From: Kribbella steppae
Lineage (GTDB): Bacteria > Actinomycetota > Actinomycetes > Propionibacteriales > Kribbellaceae
Length of the DNA stretch: 64,000 nucleotides
Assembly (NCBI RefSeq): GCF_004342025.1
Contig: NZ_SLWN01000018.1
Location: forward strand, 124,001-188,000
Direction of reading: 5' to 3'
The notes under the pieces were generated by a model. The model did no database searches, was not told where the DNA came from, and worked only from the letters and a program-made list of their open reading frames with translations. Below are positions 1-8,223 of the stretch, piece after piece. Position 1 is the first letter of the stretch. Every line of letters starts with the position of its first letter. A program made the translations under genes and the position numbers.

Positions 1-1344
1 GTAGGCCGCTGCCGGCGAACAGCGCGGTGTCCACCCGCGCGGTGAGCGCCAAGGCGGCTGATTGCATACCTGTACCGGCTGTCGCTGAAGCTGCGACGAG
101 AAGCCGAGCCCGAGTGCCATCCCCAGCTGGTGGAAGGTGTTCACGAGTCCGGAGGCCGCTCCGGCGTCTTCGGCCGGGACGTCAGCGATACCTGCCGAGG
201 TCAGCGGAGCGAACGCCAGGCCCTGCCCGGCGCCAATCAGCACCATCGGCAATGCAACCGCGTCCCAGTACGAGTCGGTCGCCTGTACGCGGCTCAGCCA
301 GACCATCCCGAGGAACGTCAGCACCACACCGACCGCCAACGGCACGGCCTGACCGAACCGCCTGGTCAACCGCGGGATCGTCAGGGCGACGGCGAAGTTC
401 ACCAGCGTCATCGGGAAGAAGGCGATGCCGGCCTGGAACGCGCTGAACCCGAGCACCCCCTGCATGAACTGGGTCGAGAAGTAGAAGAACCCGATCATCG
501 CGCCGAGGTACAGCAGCCGTGCCAGGTAGGCGCCGACCCGCCGCCGGTCGGCGAACAACCGCAACGGCATGATCGGCTGCCGCGCCCGCCGTTCACCGGC
601 GACCAGCACCACCATCAGCACCGCACCGAGGATCAGCATCGCGACTGTCATCGGCGATCCCCACCCGGCCTCGGCCGAATGAATGATCGCGAACACCACC
701 GCGCCGACACCCAGGGTCGCGCTGACCGCGCCGGTCAGGTCGAACCGGCCAGAGATGCGGTTCGTTTCGGGGATGAACCGCGGCGCCAGCACGATCATCG
801 CCACACCGATCGGCACGTTGATGAAGAAGCCGGCCCGCCACGACACCCAGTCGGCCAACGCTCCACCGATCACCATCCCGAGGCTGGCTCCGATCCCGGC
901 CGTGGCGCCGTACAACGCAACCGCCCTGGCACGTTCCCGTCCTTCAGCGAAACTTGCCGTCAGCAACGATAGCGACGACGGTGCAACGATCGCCGCCCCG
1001 ACACCCTGAAGAGCCCGGGCGCCGATCAGCCACCAGCCCGACTGGGCCGCTCCGACGAGCAGCGACGCGACCGCGAAGACAGCCAGGCCGAACACGAAGA
1101 CCCGGCGCCGTCCCAACAGATCCCCGGCGCGAGCACCGAGCAGCAGCAACCCGCCGAACACCAGCGTGTAGGCGTCCTGGACCCACGCCAGCCCGGTCGT
1201 GGAGTACCCCATCGCGGTATGAATCGTCGGCAGCGCCGTGAAAATGATCGAGTTGTCCAGCAAGATCATGAAGTAGCTGACCAGGATGATCGCCAGGATC
1301 ACCGAGCCGGCCGGCCGGGCAGCGTGCGGGTGCGATGGGTTCAC
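1..1344 (-). pseudogene. DHA2-type MFS drug efflux transporter, frameshifted near its 3' part, cut by window edge
   Basis: A 14-TM EmrB/QacA-like proton-driven exporter. The minus strand from the GTG at 1344 reads as a hydrophobic MFS protein with the DHA2 landmarks LLDNSIIFTALPTI, GARAGDLLGRRRVF and GARALQGVGAAIVAPS. The frame stays good to HQLGMALGLG (about 103), then turns into low-complexity sequence. In another minus frame the expected continuation LVAASATAGTGMQSAALALT follows at once from about 102 to the edge. One missing base around 101-103 explains this, so the gene is broken or the base was lost in sequencing. The GTG start is chosen because it lies 32 nt from the shared operator. 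It diverges from the XRE regulator at 1445. Confidence 0.8.
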
Positions 1345-1375
1345 GCTGCCAGTCAACGCCCGCTCGCGCGGCCGC

Positions 1376-1405
1376 GGGAGTGCCTGTTGTTCCAGGTAAT
1401 GCCAG
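1376..1405 (-). promoter_or_regulatory. Probable XRE/MmyB-like regulator operator, copy 1
   Basis: On the plus strand this reads GGGAGTGcCTGTtG, two variable bases, then CCAGGTAaTGCCAG. It matches the element at 3436-3465 at 25 of 30 positions. It sits 32 nt upstream of the efflux gene start and 39 nt upstream of the regulator gene, so it could serve both divergent promoters. That the neighbouring regulator binds it is inference. Confidence 0.7.
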
Positions 1406-1444
1406 TACCTCCCTCACCGTGACCGCCCCCTCTACGGTGGTGGC

Positions 1445-2326
1445 ATGGACAACCGAGCTGAGGTGCGTGAGTTCCTCGCCTCGCGGCGGGCGCGGATCAC
1501 GCCCGAGCAGGCAGGCCTCCCGGCGTACGGCCGAAACCGCCGGGTCAAGGGACTGCGGCGCGAAGAGGTCGCCATGCTCGCCGGTGTCAGCATCGACTAC
1601 TACGTCCGGATGGAGCGCGGCAACCTCGGCGGCGCCTCCGACGCAGTACTCGAAGGCGTCGCCCGGGCACTGCAACTCGACGATGCCGAGCGCGGCCACC
1701 TCTTCGATCTCGCCCGCGCCAGCGACCCGGCGCCCGCCCGAAAGCGCAAACCCGCGCCCGCCACGGTGCCCACCAGCGTCCAGCTCGTCCTCGACGCCGT
1801 CGGTGACGCGCCGGCCTGGATCCGCAACGCCCGCCATGACATGCTCGCCGCCAACCGGATGGCCCGGGCGCTCTACGCGCCACTGCTCGCCGACCCACGC
1901 AGACCGGCGAACAACGCTCGCTTCGTCTACCTCGATCCGGCGTCCCAGGACTTCTTCCCCGACTGGGAACGCGCCGCCGACGACATCGCGGCCATGCTGC
2001 GTTCCGAAGCCGGCCGCAACCCCCACGACAAGAAGCTGATCGAGCTCATCGGCGAACTGTCAACGCAGAGCGAGGACTTCCGCACCCGCTGGGCCGCTCA
2101 CAACGTGCGTTTCCACCGCACCGGCCTGAAGCGGCTCCATCACCCGGTCGTCGGCGACCTCGAAATCATCTTCGAGGCGATGGAGTTCCCCGCCCACCCC
2201 GGGCTCACCTTGCCCGTCTACACCGCGGCCAAGGACAGTCCTACCGCCGACAGCCTCAAACTGCTGGCCAGCTGGGCGGCCACCGCCGAAGAATCCGGAG
2301 AGCTGGCAACACACACGTACAGCTGA
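1445..2326 (+). CDS. XRE-family regulator with MmyB-like ligand-binding domain
   Basis: A 293-aa cytoplasmic regulator. Residues 5-80 form the XRE helix-turn-helix (ARITPEQAGLPAYGRNRRVK, then GLRREEVAMLAGVSIDYYVR and MERGNLGGAS). Residues 105-280 fit the MmyB-like C-terminal domain (APAWIRNARHDMLAANRMAR; FVYLDPASQDFFPDW; ELIGELSTQSEDFRTRWAAH; HPVVGDLEIIFEAMEFP). Such proteins usually sit beside oxidoreductase and efflux genes and repress them. Here two copies of one operator lie in front of an efflux gene and an aldo/keto reductase, which fits. The ATG is the first in a good frame, 100 nt from the divergent gene. The effector is unknown. Confidence 0.92.
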   Translation: MDNRAEVREFLASRRARITPEQAGLPAYGRNRRVKGLRREEVAMLAGVSIDYYVRMERGNLGGASDAVLEGVARALQLDDAERGHLFDLARASDPAPARKRKPAPATVPTSVQLVLDAVGDAPAWIRNARHDMLAANRMARALYAPLLADPRRPANNARFVYLDPASQDFFPDWERAADDIAAMLRSEAGRNPHDKKLIELIGELSTQSEDFRTRWAAHNVRFHRTGLKRLHHPVVGDLEIIFEAMEFPAHPGLTLPVYTAAKDSPTADSLKLLASWAATAEESGELATHTYS

Positions 2327-2383
2327 CCGACGTCCTCCGGCCACCCGCCGCTGAGCCTCGTAGCCGGCGCGGACTTCCTCGGT

Positions 2384-2509
2384 ACGTACCGTCGCGACGG
2401 TCATGCGCTGGCCCTCCTCGCGCGGCGACGCGATCGGGTCCAGCCAGACGTCACCGGTGAAGCGCTCGGGCGGGTTCTTCGTGGACGGCGTACGAGGATC
2501 GATCTGCAT
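2384..2509 (-). pseudogene. Truncated cupin-domain protein, N-terminal remnant
   Basis: Directly behind the aldo/keto reductase, an AGGAGG site and ATG open a frame whose first 42 residues resemble small cupins of the mandelonitrile-lyase-like type (NPPERFTGDVWLDPIASPRE, then EGQRMTVATVR). The metal-binding cupin barrel that should follow (a GARTAWHSH-like motif) is absent. The frame instead runs into sequence antisense to the regulator gene. A deletion probably removed the rest. The family assignment rests on a short stretch. Confidence 0.6.
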
Positions 2510-2518
2510 GCGTCCTCC

Positions 2519-3403
2519 TCAGGCCTCGGGGATCTGGAGGCCGAAGTTCTCGCGGGTGATCTGCTCCGGCTCGGGGCCACCGCGGACGCCGGTGTCGAGG
2601 GCGTCGATCGCAGACAGTTGGTCGGTGGTGAGTTCGAAGTCGAAGATGTCGAGGTTCTCGGCGATCCGCGAGGGCGTGACCGATTTCGGGATGGCCTGAC
2701 GGCCCTGCTGTAGGTGCCAGCGCAGCATGACCTGGGCGGGCGTTTTGCCGTGTGCCGCCGCGATCTCCCTGATGGTGGCGTCCTCCAACGTGCTGCCGTG
2801 GGAGCCGTCGCGGTAGAAGGTGATCCCACCGATCGGCGACCATGCCTGCGAGAGGATCTCGTGCTTGGTGTCGACCGAGAGCACCTCGGACTGGCGGAAG
2901 TAGGGGTGTACCTCGATCTGGTTGACGGCCGGCACCACCGACGTGGCCTCCAGCAGCCGGCCAAGGTGGTCGGGCATGAAGTTGCTGACCCCGATCGCAC
3001 GAACCTTGCCGTCGGCCAGCAGCTTCTCCAGCGCCGTATAGGCCCCGATGGTCAACTCGAACTCGCCGGGCAGCGCCTGATGCAGGATCAGGAGGTCGAT
3101 CTGGTCGATCCCGAGCTTGCCCGCGCTCTTGTCGAAGGCGTGCAGCGTCTCGTCGTAGCCGTAATCGGTGATCCAGACCTTCGTCTCGACGAAGATCTCG
3201 GAGCGGTCGAGACCGGAGCGACGGATCGCCTCGCCGACCTCGCGCTCGTTGAGGTATGCCGCGGCGGTGTCGATGTGCCGGTAGCCGGTGGCCAGCGCCG
3301 TCTCCACGGCCGCGATGGTCTCGTCCGGAGGTGTCTGGAAGACACCGAAGCCGATTGCGGGCATCTCGACGCCGTTGTTGAGCCTGAGAACAGGAGTCGT
3401 CAT
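2519..3403 (-). CDS. Aldo/keto reductase (2,5-diketogluconate reductase-like)
   Basis: A 294-aa soluble NADPH-dependent carbonyl reductase of the AKR superfamily, full length. Visible landmarks: GYRHIDTAAAYLNEREVGEA near residue 40 with catalytic Asp and Tyr, FVETKVW with the catalytic Lys, LLILHQ with the catalytic His, and IGVSNFMPDHLGRLLEA, VPAVNQIEVHPYF. The natural substrate cannot be told. It is the first gene of a short unit with the cupin stub behind it. The XRE-type operator lies 32 nt upstream of its ATG, so it is likely induced together with the efflux pump. Confidence 0.93.
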   Translation of the reverse strand: MTTPVLRLNNGVEMPAIGFGVFQTPPDETIAAVETALATGYRHIDTAAAYLNEREVGEAIRRSGLDRSEIFVETKVWITDYGYDETLHAFDKSAGKLGIDQIDLLILHQALPGEFELTIGAYTALEKLLADGKVRAIGVSNFMPDHLGRLLEATSVVPAVNQIEVHPYFRQSEVLSVDTKHEILSQAWSPIGGITFYRDGSHGSTLEDATIREIAAAHGKTPAQVMLRWHLQQGRQAIPKSVTPSRIAENLDIFDFELTTDQLSAIDALDTGVRGGPEPEQITRENFGLQIPEA

Positions 3404-3435
3404 GCCTGGAACGCTAGTCCCCGCTGCTGCCGGGT

Positions 3436-3465
3436 GGGAGTGACTGTCGAGCCAGGTACTGCCAG
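3436..3465 (-). promoter_or_regulatory. Probable XRE/MmyB-like regulator operator, copy 2
   Basis: Plus-strand reading is GGGAGTGaCTGTcG, two variable bases, then CCAGGTAcTGCCAG. It has the same orientation, and nearly the same distance to the start codon, as the copy at 1376-1405. That parallel arrangement in front of two minus-strand genes is the reason to call it a shared operator. Confidence 0.7.
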
Positions 3466-3478
3466 GGCATGTCTCGCA

Positions 3479-4057
3479 CTAGACATGCAGGGTGGGCCGG
3501 TAGATGAGTTCTTGCGTGTGACCGTCGAGCGTGCGGCTCTCGATCAGCTCGAGGTCGAAGTCGGCCGCACCCTGGAAGATCGGGTCCACCCCGGTCTGAC
3601 CGGTGATCACCGGGAAGAGCGTCACCTGGACGCGGTCGACCAGACCGGCGGCCATCAGCGCCCGGTTCAGCGACAGGCTGCCGTGCGAGCGCAACGGCAC
3701 CTCGGACTCCTCCTTCAGCCGGGCGACGACGTCGACGGCGTCGCCGCTCACGAGGGTCGCGTCCGGCCAATCGAGGGGCCCTTCCAACGTCGACGACACC
3801 ACCGTTGCGGGCAGGCTCCTCATCCGAGTGACCCAGGGGTCACGCACCTCGGACTCCTCGGTGCTCGCGGCCAGCATCCGCGCGAACGCCCGATACGTGT
3901 TGGCCCCGAAGACCATCCGCTGCTCCTCGCCGTACAAGGCAAGGCGGTGGTCGAGCAGCTCGGGGCCTTGCTTGCCCCAGTAGCCGGTCCAGTTGGCGCT
4001 GGCGGCGCCGTACCCGTCGAGGCTGGAAAAGACGTCGAAGGTGTAGGTAGCGGTCAT
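3479..4057 (-). CDS. Dihydrofolate reductase family protein (RibD C-terminal-like)
   Basis: A 192-aa protein of the RibD-C/DHFR-like fold, beginning MTATYTFDVFSSLDGYGAAS. It carries the family features MVFGANTYRAFARML, LPATVVSSTLEGPLDWPDA and SHGSLSLNRALMAAGLVDRV. Most members are uncharacterised NADPH-dependent reductases and are not true folate enzymes. The start at 4057 has an AAGGAGA ribosome site 6 nt upstream. An upstream in-frame ATG at 4138 lacks a site and gives an unrelated extension. It is transcribed away from the nucleotidyltransferase gene, with 180 nt between their starts. Confidence 0.88.
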   Translation of the reverse strand: MTATYTFDVFSSLDGYGAASANWTGYWGKQGPELLDHRLALYGEEQRMVFGANTYRAFARMLAASTEESEVRDPWVTRMRSLPATVVSSTLEGPLDWPDATLVSGDAVDVVARLKEESEVPLRSHGSLSLNRALMAAGLVDRVQVTLFPVITGQTGVDPIFQGAADFDLELIESRTLDGHTQELIYRPTLHV

Positions 4058-4237
4058 GATGCTCTCCTTGAGTAGGTGGGCCGCCCTCGTGGGCGGCCGC
4101 TCACCCCTGCTACGAACACATCTGCCCAGATCCGACACCGCCTCCCGGACTTCTTTCGAGGACTTTCGGTACGCCGGTTGTGACGGTGGCGAACCAGCGT
4201 GGTCAGCGACAGGGCGCAGGTTTGACAGACTCGCCGC

Positions 4238-5083
4238 ATGGAACCTGACCGTGTTGACGAGACCAGGGCGGGCGGTGGGGCCGACGCAGCCCCCGAGGAC
4301 GTGGCCGGAGCAATCGTGACGGCTCTCGCATCCGAACTCGGTACGTCGTTACTTGGCGTCATCGGCCACGGGTCGTGGGTCCACGGCGACTTTGCGCCGG
4401 GTCGGAGCGATCTGGACTTGCTGGTCGTGCTGCAGCACGACCCCTCGCCAGAGCTGATGAGGCGCATCGAGCCCATCCTGTCCACGGTCGTCGAGGCCAA
4501 TCCACCGTGGCGCGACCGCCTCGAGCTGGGCTTCGTCACGCGCGAGGCTGTCCACGATGTGCTCCGAGAGTCGAGCATTCCGCACCAGTCCGCGCGGATC
4601 AGTCCGGGCGAACCACTTCACCTCATCCCCGCCACGCGCCACCAGATCCTCGACTGGGAGGCGGCAACGCGGGGTGTCGCCTTGTACGGTCCGTCCCCAG
4701 CTGAGCTTCTTCCGCCGATACCCGCCCCGATCGTGCGAACGGTCGTCCAGGAGCATCTATCCAGCTGGACAACCTGGCTGGACGGGGTCGAAACCGGCGA
4801 CCCTGCTGCCTACGGATCCCAGGCGTACGCAGTCCTCACCGTCAGCCGCGCGGCCGCTCTCCTGTGCACCGGAGAGCGACTATCCAAGCGGCAGGCGGCA
4901 CACTGGGCAACCACCAGGTATCCGCAGTGGGACCGCTGGATCGGCTGGGCAGAGGCCTGGTGGTACGACGGAGGTTCGCACAACGACCCGCCACCCAGCG
5001 ACGGGCGCAGCGTCAAGCAATTCGCAGCTGACGTATCAGCCTCATGTGAGCAGGCAGCCCAGGCCGTCCACCGGCGCCGCTGA
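4238..5083 (+). CDS. Aminoglycoside adenylyltransferase-like nucleotidyltransferase
   Basis: A 281-aa protein with an N-terminal nucleotidyltransferase domain. The GHGSWVHGDFAPGRSDLDLL region (residues 45-66) holds the G-S motif and the D-x-D metal site. The C-terminal half resembles the AadA/ANT(9)-type domain (AYAVLTVSRAAALLCTGERL, SKRQAAHWATTRYPQWD). Clinical relatives adenylylate spectinomycin or streptomycin. Chromosomal actinobacterial copies often have no proven substrate, so resistance is only a possibility. It is monocistronic and convergent with the next gene. Confidence 0.82.
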   Translation: MEPDRVDETRAGGGADAAPEDVAGAIVTALASELGTSLLGVIGHGSWVHGDFAPGRSDLDLLVVLQHDPSPELMRRIEPILSTVVEANPPWRDRLELGFVTREAVHDVLRESSIPHQSARISPGEPLHLIPATRHQILDWEAATRGVALYGPSPAELLPPIPAPIVRTVVQEHLSSWTTWLDGVETGDPAAYGSQAYAVLTVSRAAALLCTGERLSKRQAAHWATTRYPQWDRWIGWAEAWWYDGGSHNDPPPSDGRSVKQFAADVSASCEQAAQAVHRRR

Positions 5084-5099
5084 CCTCGGCGCGGACGGG

Positions 5100-5867
5100 T
5101 CAGGCGTCGGCTCGGTTTCGGTGGGCAAGGCTTTGGGCGCCGCGGACAGGGGCCTCCAGCATGTAGATCGTGGAGCGGATCGCCGAGGAGTGCCACACGT
5201 TGCGCCATCTCGACCATTGGCGTTTCTTGTCCACGCAGACGACCTTGGTGTCGACAGCCGCGTCCGGATGGCCGAAGTGTGCGGCCAGGTTGCCGAGTGT
5301 CTGGCTCCAGAATCGGTTCTCCTGGCGATGGCCGCCCATCATGAGCGCCAGTTCGAAGATCGGGTCCGAGGCGCGCATCAGAACCTGCGTCTGTACGACG
5401 GTCTCGTCGTCCTGCTGCGATGCGCTGAATGTGATCCAGCCGGCGAACATGTGCCCCTGTGGCGTCATCAACGTGAATGACTCCTCGTCGGCGTACAGCA
5501 CCATCACGCCGGTCGACAGCTTGGACCCGCCAGGCATCCGCATGTTGAGGAGAGCGACGTCACCGGGTTCGATGCCGGTGAGCGGTGCGTAGAAGTGGTT
5601 GCCGGGCGGCCAGAACTCACCGAAGTCCTTGCGCCAGGTGGCGATGAGATCGGTCGGCGTGACGCGCTCGGACGGCAGCCGGACCAGGTAGGTTTTCTGC
5701 CACATCTTCCCGAAGCCCTGGATCGGGCTGGTGAGTTGGCGGCCGTCCACGTTGAGGTTCATGGCACCTTCGGGCACCTGCGAGACCTTCAGCCGCGAGA
5801 CCAGTTTCGCCCAGTTGGCCGCGTCGCGGTTGGCCGCGGCTGGCTTGTCGTCGTTGCTGTTGGTCAT
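5100..5867 (-). CDS. Conserved hypothetical protein, last gene of the signalling operon
   Basis: A 255-aa soluble protein I do not recognise. No signal peptide or membrane segment is visible. The middle reads FGEFWPPGNHFYAPLTGIEP and VALLNMRMPGGSKLSTGVMV and looks like a beta-rich lipid- or ligand-binding fold, which is only an impression. It follows the second STAS gene by 14 nt and ends the nine-gene run. The ATG at 5867 is preferred over a GTG at 5876 because GGGAG lies 8 nt before it. Confidence 0.75.
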   Translation of the reverse strand: MTNSNDDKPAAANRDAANWAKLVSRLKVSQVPEGAMNLNVDGRQLTSPIQGFGKMWQKTYLVRLPSERVTPTDLIATWRKDFGEFWPPGNHFYAPLTGIEPGDVALLNMRMPGGSKLSTGVMVLYADEESFTLMTPQGHMFAGWITFSASQQDDETVVQTQVLMRASDPIFELALMMGGHRQENRFWSQTLGNLAAHFGHPDAAVDTKVVCVDKKRQWSRWRNVWHSSAIRSTIYMLEAPVRGAQSLAHRNRADA

Positions 5868-5881
5868 GGCGTGCACTCCCT

Positions 5882-6232
5882 CTATGCCGCGCCGGCCGCG
5901 GCCAGCGCATCCTGCTCGGTATCGTGGATGCCGATCGCCTCGTCGAGGCGAGTGAGCTCGAAGATCTGGCGGTAGTGCTCGGACAGGCCGTACGCCAGAA
6001 GCCGTTGCGAACGCCGCCTGGCGCGCACCAGCAAGGTGACCAGCAGCCCGATGCCGCCGCTGTTCATGTACGACAGTCCGGTGAAGTTGAGGATCACCGC
6101 CGTGACGTCGCCGGCGCTCTCGTAGGCGTGCATGAGCACCTCCTCCGACCCTGCCGTGACGTCTCCCTGGACGTCGACGACGCCGGCCGTCCCCTTTCGG
6201 CGTACGTCGAATGTCGCTGTTGCCTCAGCCAT
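5882..6232 (-). CDS. STAS-domain anti-sigma factor antagonist (second copy)
   Basis: A 116-aa single STAS domain beginning MAEATATFDVRRKGTAGVVD. The motif FTGLSYMNSGGIGLLV places a serine where SpoIIAA/RsbV proteins are phosphorylated by an anti-sigma kinase. In such systems the unphosphorylated form binds the anti-sigma factor and frees a sigma factor. It overlaps the preceding STAS gene by 8 nt, so the two are made together. Both share the tail motif YGLSEHYRQIFELTRL. Confidence 0.9.
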   Translation of the reverse strand: MAEATATFDVRRKGTAGVVDVQGDVTAGSEEVLMHAYESAGDVTAVILNFTGLSYMNSGGIGLLVTLLVRARRRSQRLLAYGLSEHYRQIFELTRLDEAIGIHDTEQDALAAAGAA

Positions 6233-6590
6233 CTCTGTCCCCTCCCGCGCCGTGGACGGCGCTGTCCTCGTCGGTGTCGATCGCCATGAAGTCGGCCAGC
6301 CGGGTGATCTCGAAGATCTCGCGGTAGTGGTCGGTGAGGCCGTACGCCCGGATCGGGATGCGGTGTGCCCGCGCGCTGGCGAGCAGGCCGACCACGAGGG
6401 CGATGCCGGTCGAGTTGATGTAGCCGCTGTTCTCGAAGCTGAGGACCACGGCATCGGGCCGCTCGGTGGTCGCGGCGCTCCAGGCCTCGTCCAGTGCGGA
6501 CTCGGCCGCGGCGTTGAGATCACCGACCAGTTCGATGACTGCTACGCCGTCCCGCCGGCGTACGTGTGCGAGCGCTTCACGTGTCGTCAT
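6225..6590 (-). CDS. STAS-domain anti-sigma factor antagonist (first copy)
   Basis: A 121-aa STAS protein with FENSGYINSTGIALVVGLLA, the phosphorylatable-Ser signature, and YGLTDHYREIFEITRL near the end. It is a clear paralogue of the following gene. It overlaps the upstream phosphatase/kinase gene by 14 nt. Two antagonists next to one SpoIIE-type protein suggest either two sigma-factor targets or graded output. No sigma or separate anti-sigma gene lies in the window. Confidence 0.92.
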   Translation of the reverse strand: MTTREALAHVRRRDGVAVIELVGDLNAAAESALDEAWSAATTERPDAVVLSFENSGYINSTGIALVVGLLASARAHRIPIRAYGLTDHYREIFEITRLADFMAIDTDEDSAVHGAGGDRDG

Positions 6591-8211
6591 CGTCGTCTCC
6601 TACCTTCAGCTCCGGTTCGAGGTGCATGACGAGCTCGACGGTGTGGTGTTCCCCGTCGCCGGTCTCGCGCGCCTCGTCGACCATGTTCTTGATCAGGAAC
6701 AGTCCCCAGCCACGAGGCCGCTGGAGGCCTGCGAGCTTCGCCTCCAAGTCGGGCACCTCGGCCTGGTCGGGCGCCGACGGCGCACCACCGAGGTCGGCGA
6801 CCTCGACGCGGATCCGGCCGGGCTCGGCGTACACCCGGACCGTGACCGGACGGTCGGCCTGGTAGGCGTTGCCGTGCTCCATCGCGTTCATCGTGGCTTC
6901 GGCGACCGCGGTCTCGAGGCGGCGGAGCCGGGCGGGTGCGAGGCCGAGCGGCGCGACTGTCGCGGCGACTCGTTCGAGCGCCATCCGCTCGTTGCCCTCG
7001 GCACTCGGTACCTCGAACTCGGCGAGCAGCTGCCCGATGACCTTGCCGTTGGGGCTGTCGCTCTGATCCGGCTCCCGTTGCAGCACGACCATGGTGATGT
7101 CGTCCTCCTGCTCGGCGTCAGATCCGGTGTGGTCGTGCAGGTCCGCGAGCACCAGGTCGATCAGCTCGCCGCCGCCCGGGTACCGCGCGACCGCTTCCTT
7201 GAGACGCGGGAAACCGAACATCTGTCCCTGCGGGTCGTGCGCCTCGACGATGCCGTCGGAGTGCAGCAGCAACGAGTCACCGGGCGCGAGAAGCGTCTCG
7301 CGCTCCTCATACTTCATCCCGGTCATCAGACCCAGCGGCATGCCGCGGGCGCGCAGTTCGACCGAGCCCAGGGCTGTCTTGACGTATGGCAGGTCGTGCC
7401 CGGCGTTGGCGAATCGGAAGTGGCCGGTGGTCGGGTCGAGAACGCCGTACAGGCAGGTGACGAACATCTTCGCGGGCATGTCCGGGCAGAGGTGTTCGTT
7501 GACCCGCTCGAGCACCGCGCCGGGTTCGATCAGTCGCTGGGCGGAGGCACGCAGCACGCTGCGGGTGGCGGCCATGACCAGCGCTGCCGGTACGCCCTTG
7601 TCGGTGACATCGCCGATGACGAAGCCGACCTGGCCATCGGCCAGCGGGATCACGTCGTAGAAGTCGCCGCCCACCTCACGGGCAGGTTGGTAGCAGGCCG
7701 CGACCTGCCAGCCGGACAACTCGGGGAGCTGTTTGGGCAGGAAGTTCTGCTGGATCAGCCGGGCCACCTCGAGCTCTTGCTCGAAGCGCTGGCGGGTGCG
7801 GGCCTCAGCCTCCTGCTGGCGGACCAGCTGGCCGACCCGCAGGGCCGGCGCAGCCTGTGCGGCGAGGTTGTCGAGCAGTTTGCGGTCGTCGCTGGAGTAC
7901 TCCTGCTCGGACCTGCGCGGTCCGAGGTTCAGTACGCCGATCAGTTCGCCCTGGCTCACCAGCGGCACGGCGAGCTTGACGCCCGCGGCCTTCAGCTCTG
8001 CCAGGGCAGGCGAGTCAAGCTTGAGCGCCTCCACGTCCACCGCGCCGCTCGCGCTCTGCAGGTAGGCCAGCAGCGGGTCGTTGGGAGCGATGTCGACCGG
8101 CGTCGACTCGTCGCCCGGGACCGGTTGCACGCGGCGCTCGGGCGTCGGGTCAGCTGCCCCGGCGGCGGTTCGCCTGCGGAGGCGGCGGAAGGTGCTGCTC
8201 AATGCGACCAT
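6577..8211 (-). CDS. GAF - SpoIIE PP2C phosphatase - HATPase (anti-sigma kinase-like) protein
   Basis: A 544-aa partner-switching protein. Residues 35-135 look like a GAF domain (GVKLAVPLVSQGELIGVLNL). A helix with LIQQNFLPKQLPELSGW leads into the PP2C/SpoIIE phosphatase (residues 165-360) with metal ligands in GGDFYDVIPL, IGDVTDKG, LLHSDGIVEAHD and EDDITMV. Residues 380-530 form a RsbW-like HATPase with N-box AVAEATMNAMEHGN, VADLGG and GWGLFLIKNM. It could both phosphorylate and dephosphorylate the neighbouring STAS proteins. ATG 8211 has AAGGG 6 nt upstream, better than the GTG at 8214. It starts 12 nt after the last membrane paralogue. Confidence 0.93.
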   Translation of the reverse strand: MVALSSTFRRLRRRTAAGAADPTPERRVQPVPGDESTPVDIAPNDPLLAYLQSASGAVDVEALKLDSPALAELKAAGVKLAVPLVSQGELIGVLNLGPRRSEQEYSSDDRKLLDNLAAQAAPALRVGQLVRQQEAEARTRQRFEQELEVARLIQQNFLPKQLPELSGWQVAACYQPAREVGGDFYDVIPLADGQVGFVIGDVTDKGVPAALVMAATRSVLRASAQRLIEPGAVLERVNEHLCPDMPAKMFVTCLYGVLDPTTGHFRFANAGHDLPYVKTALGSVELRARGMPLGLMTGMKYEERETLLAPGDSLLLHSDGIVEAHDPQGQMFGFPRLKEAVARYPGGGELIDLVLADLHDHTGSDAEQEDDITMVVLQREPDQSDSPNGKVIGQLLAEFEVPSAEGNERMALERVAATVAPLGLAPARLRRLETAVAEATMNAMEHGNAYQADRPVTVRVYAEPGRIRVEVADLGGAPSAPDQAEVPDLEAKLAGLQRPRGWGLFLIKNMVDEARETGDGEHHTVELVMHLEPELKVGDDDDDT

Positions 8212-8223
8212 CACAAGCCCTTT

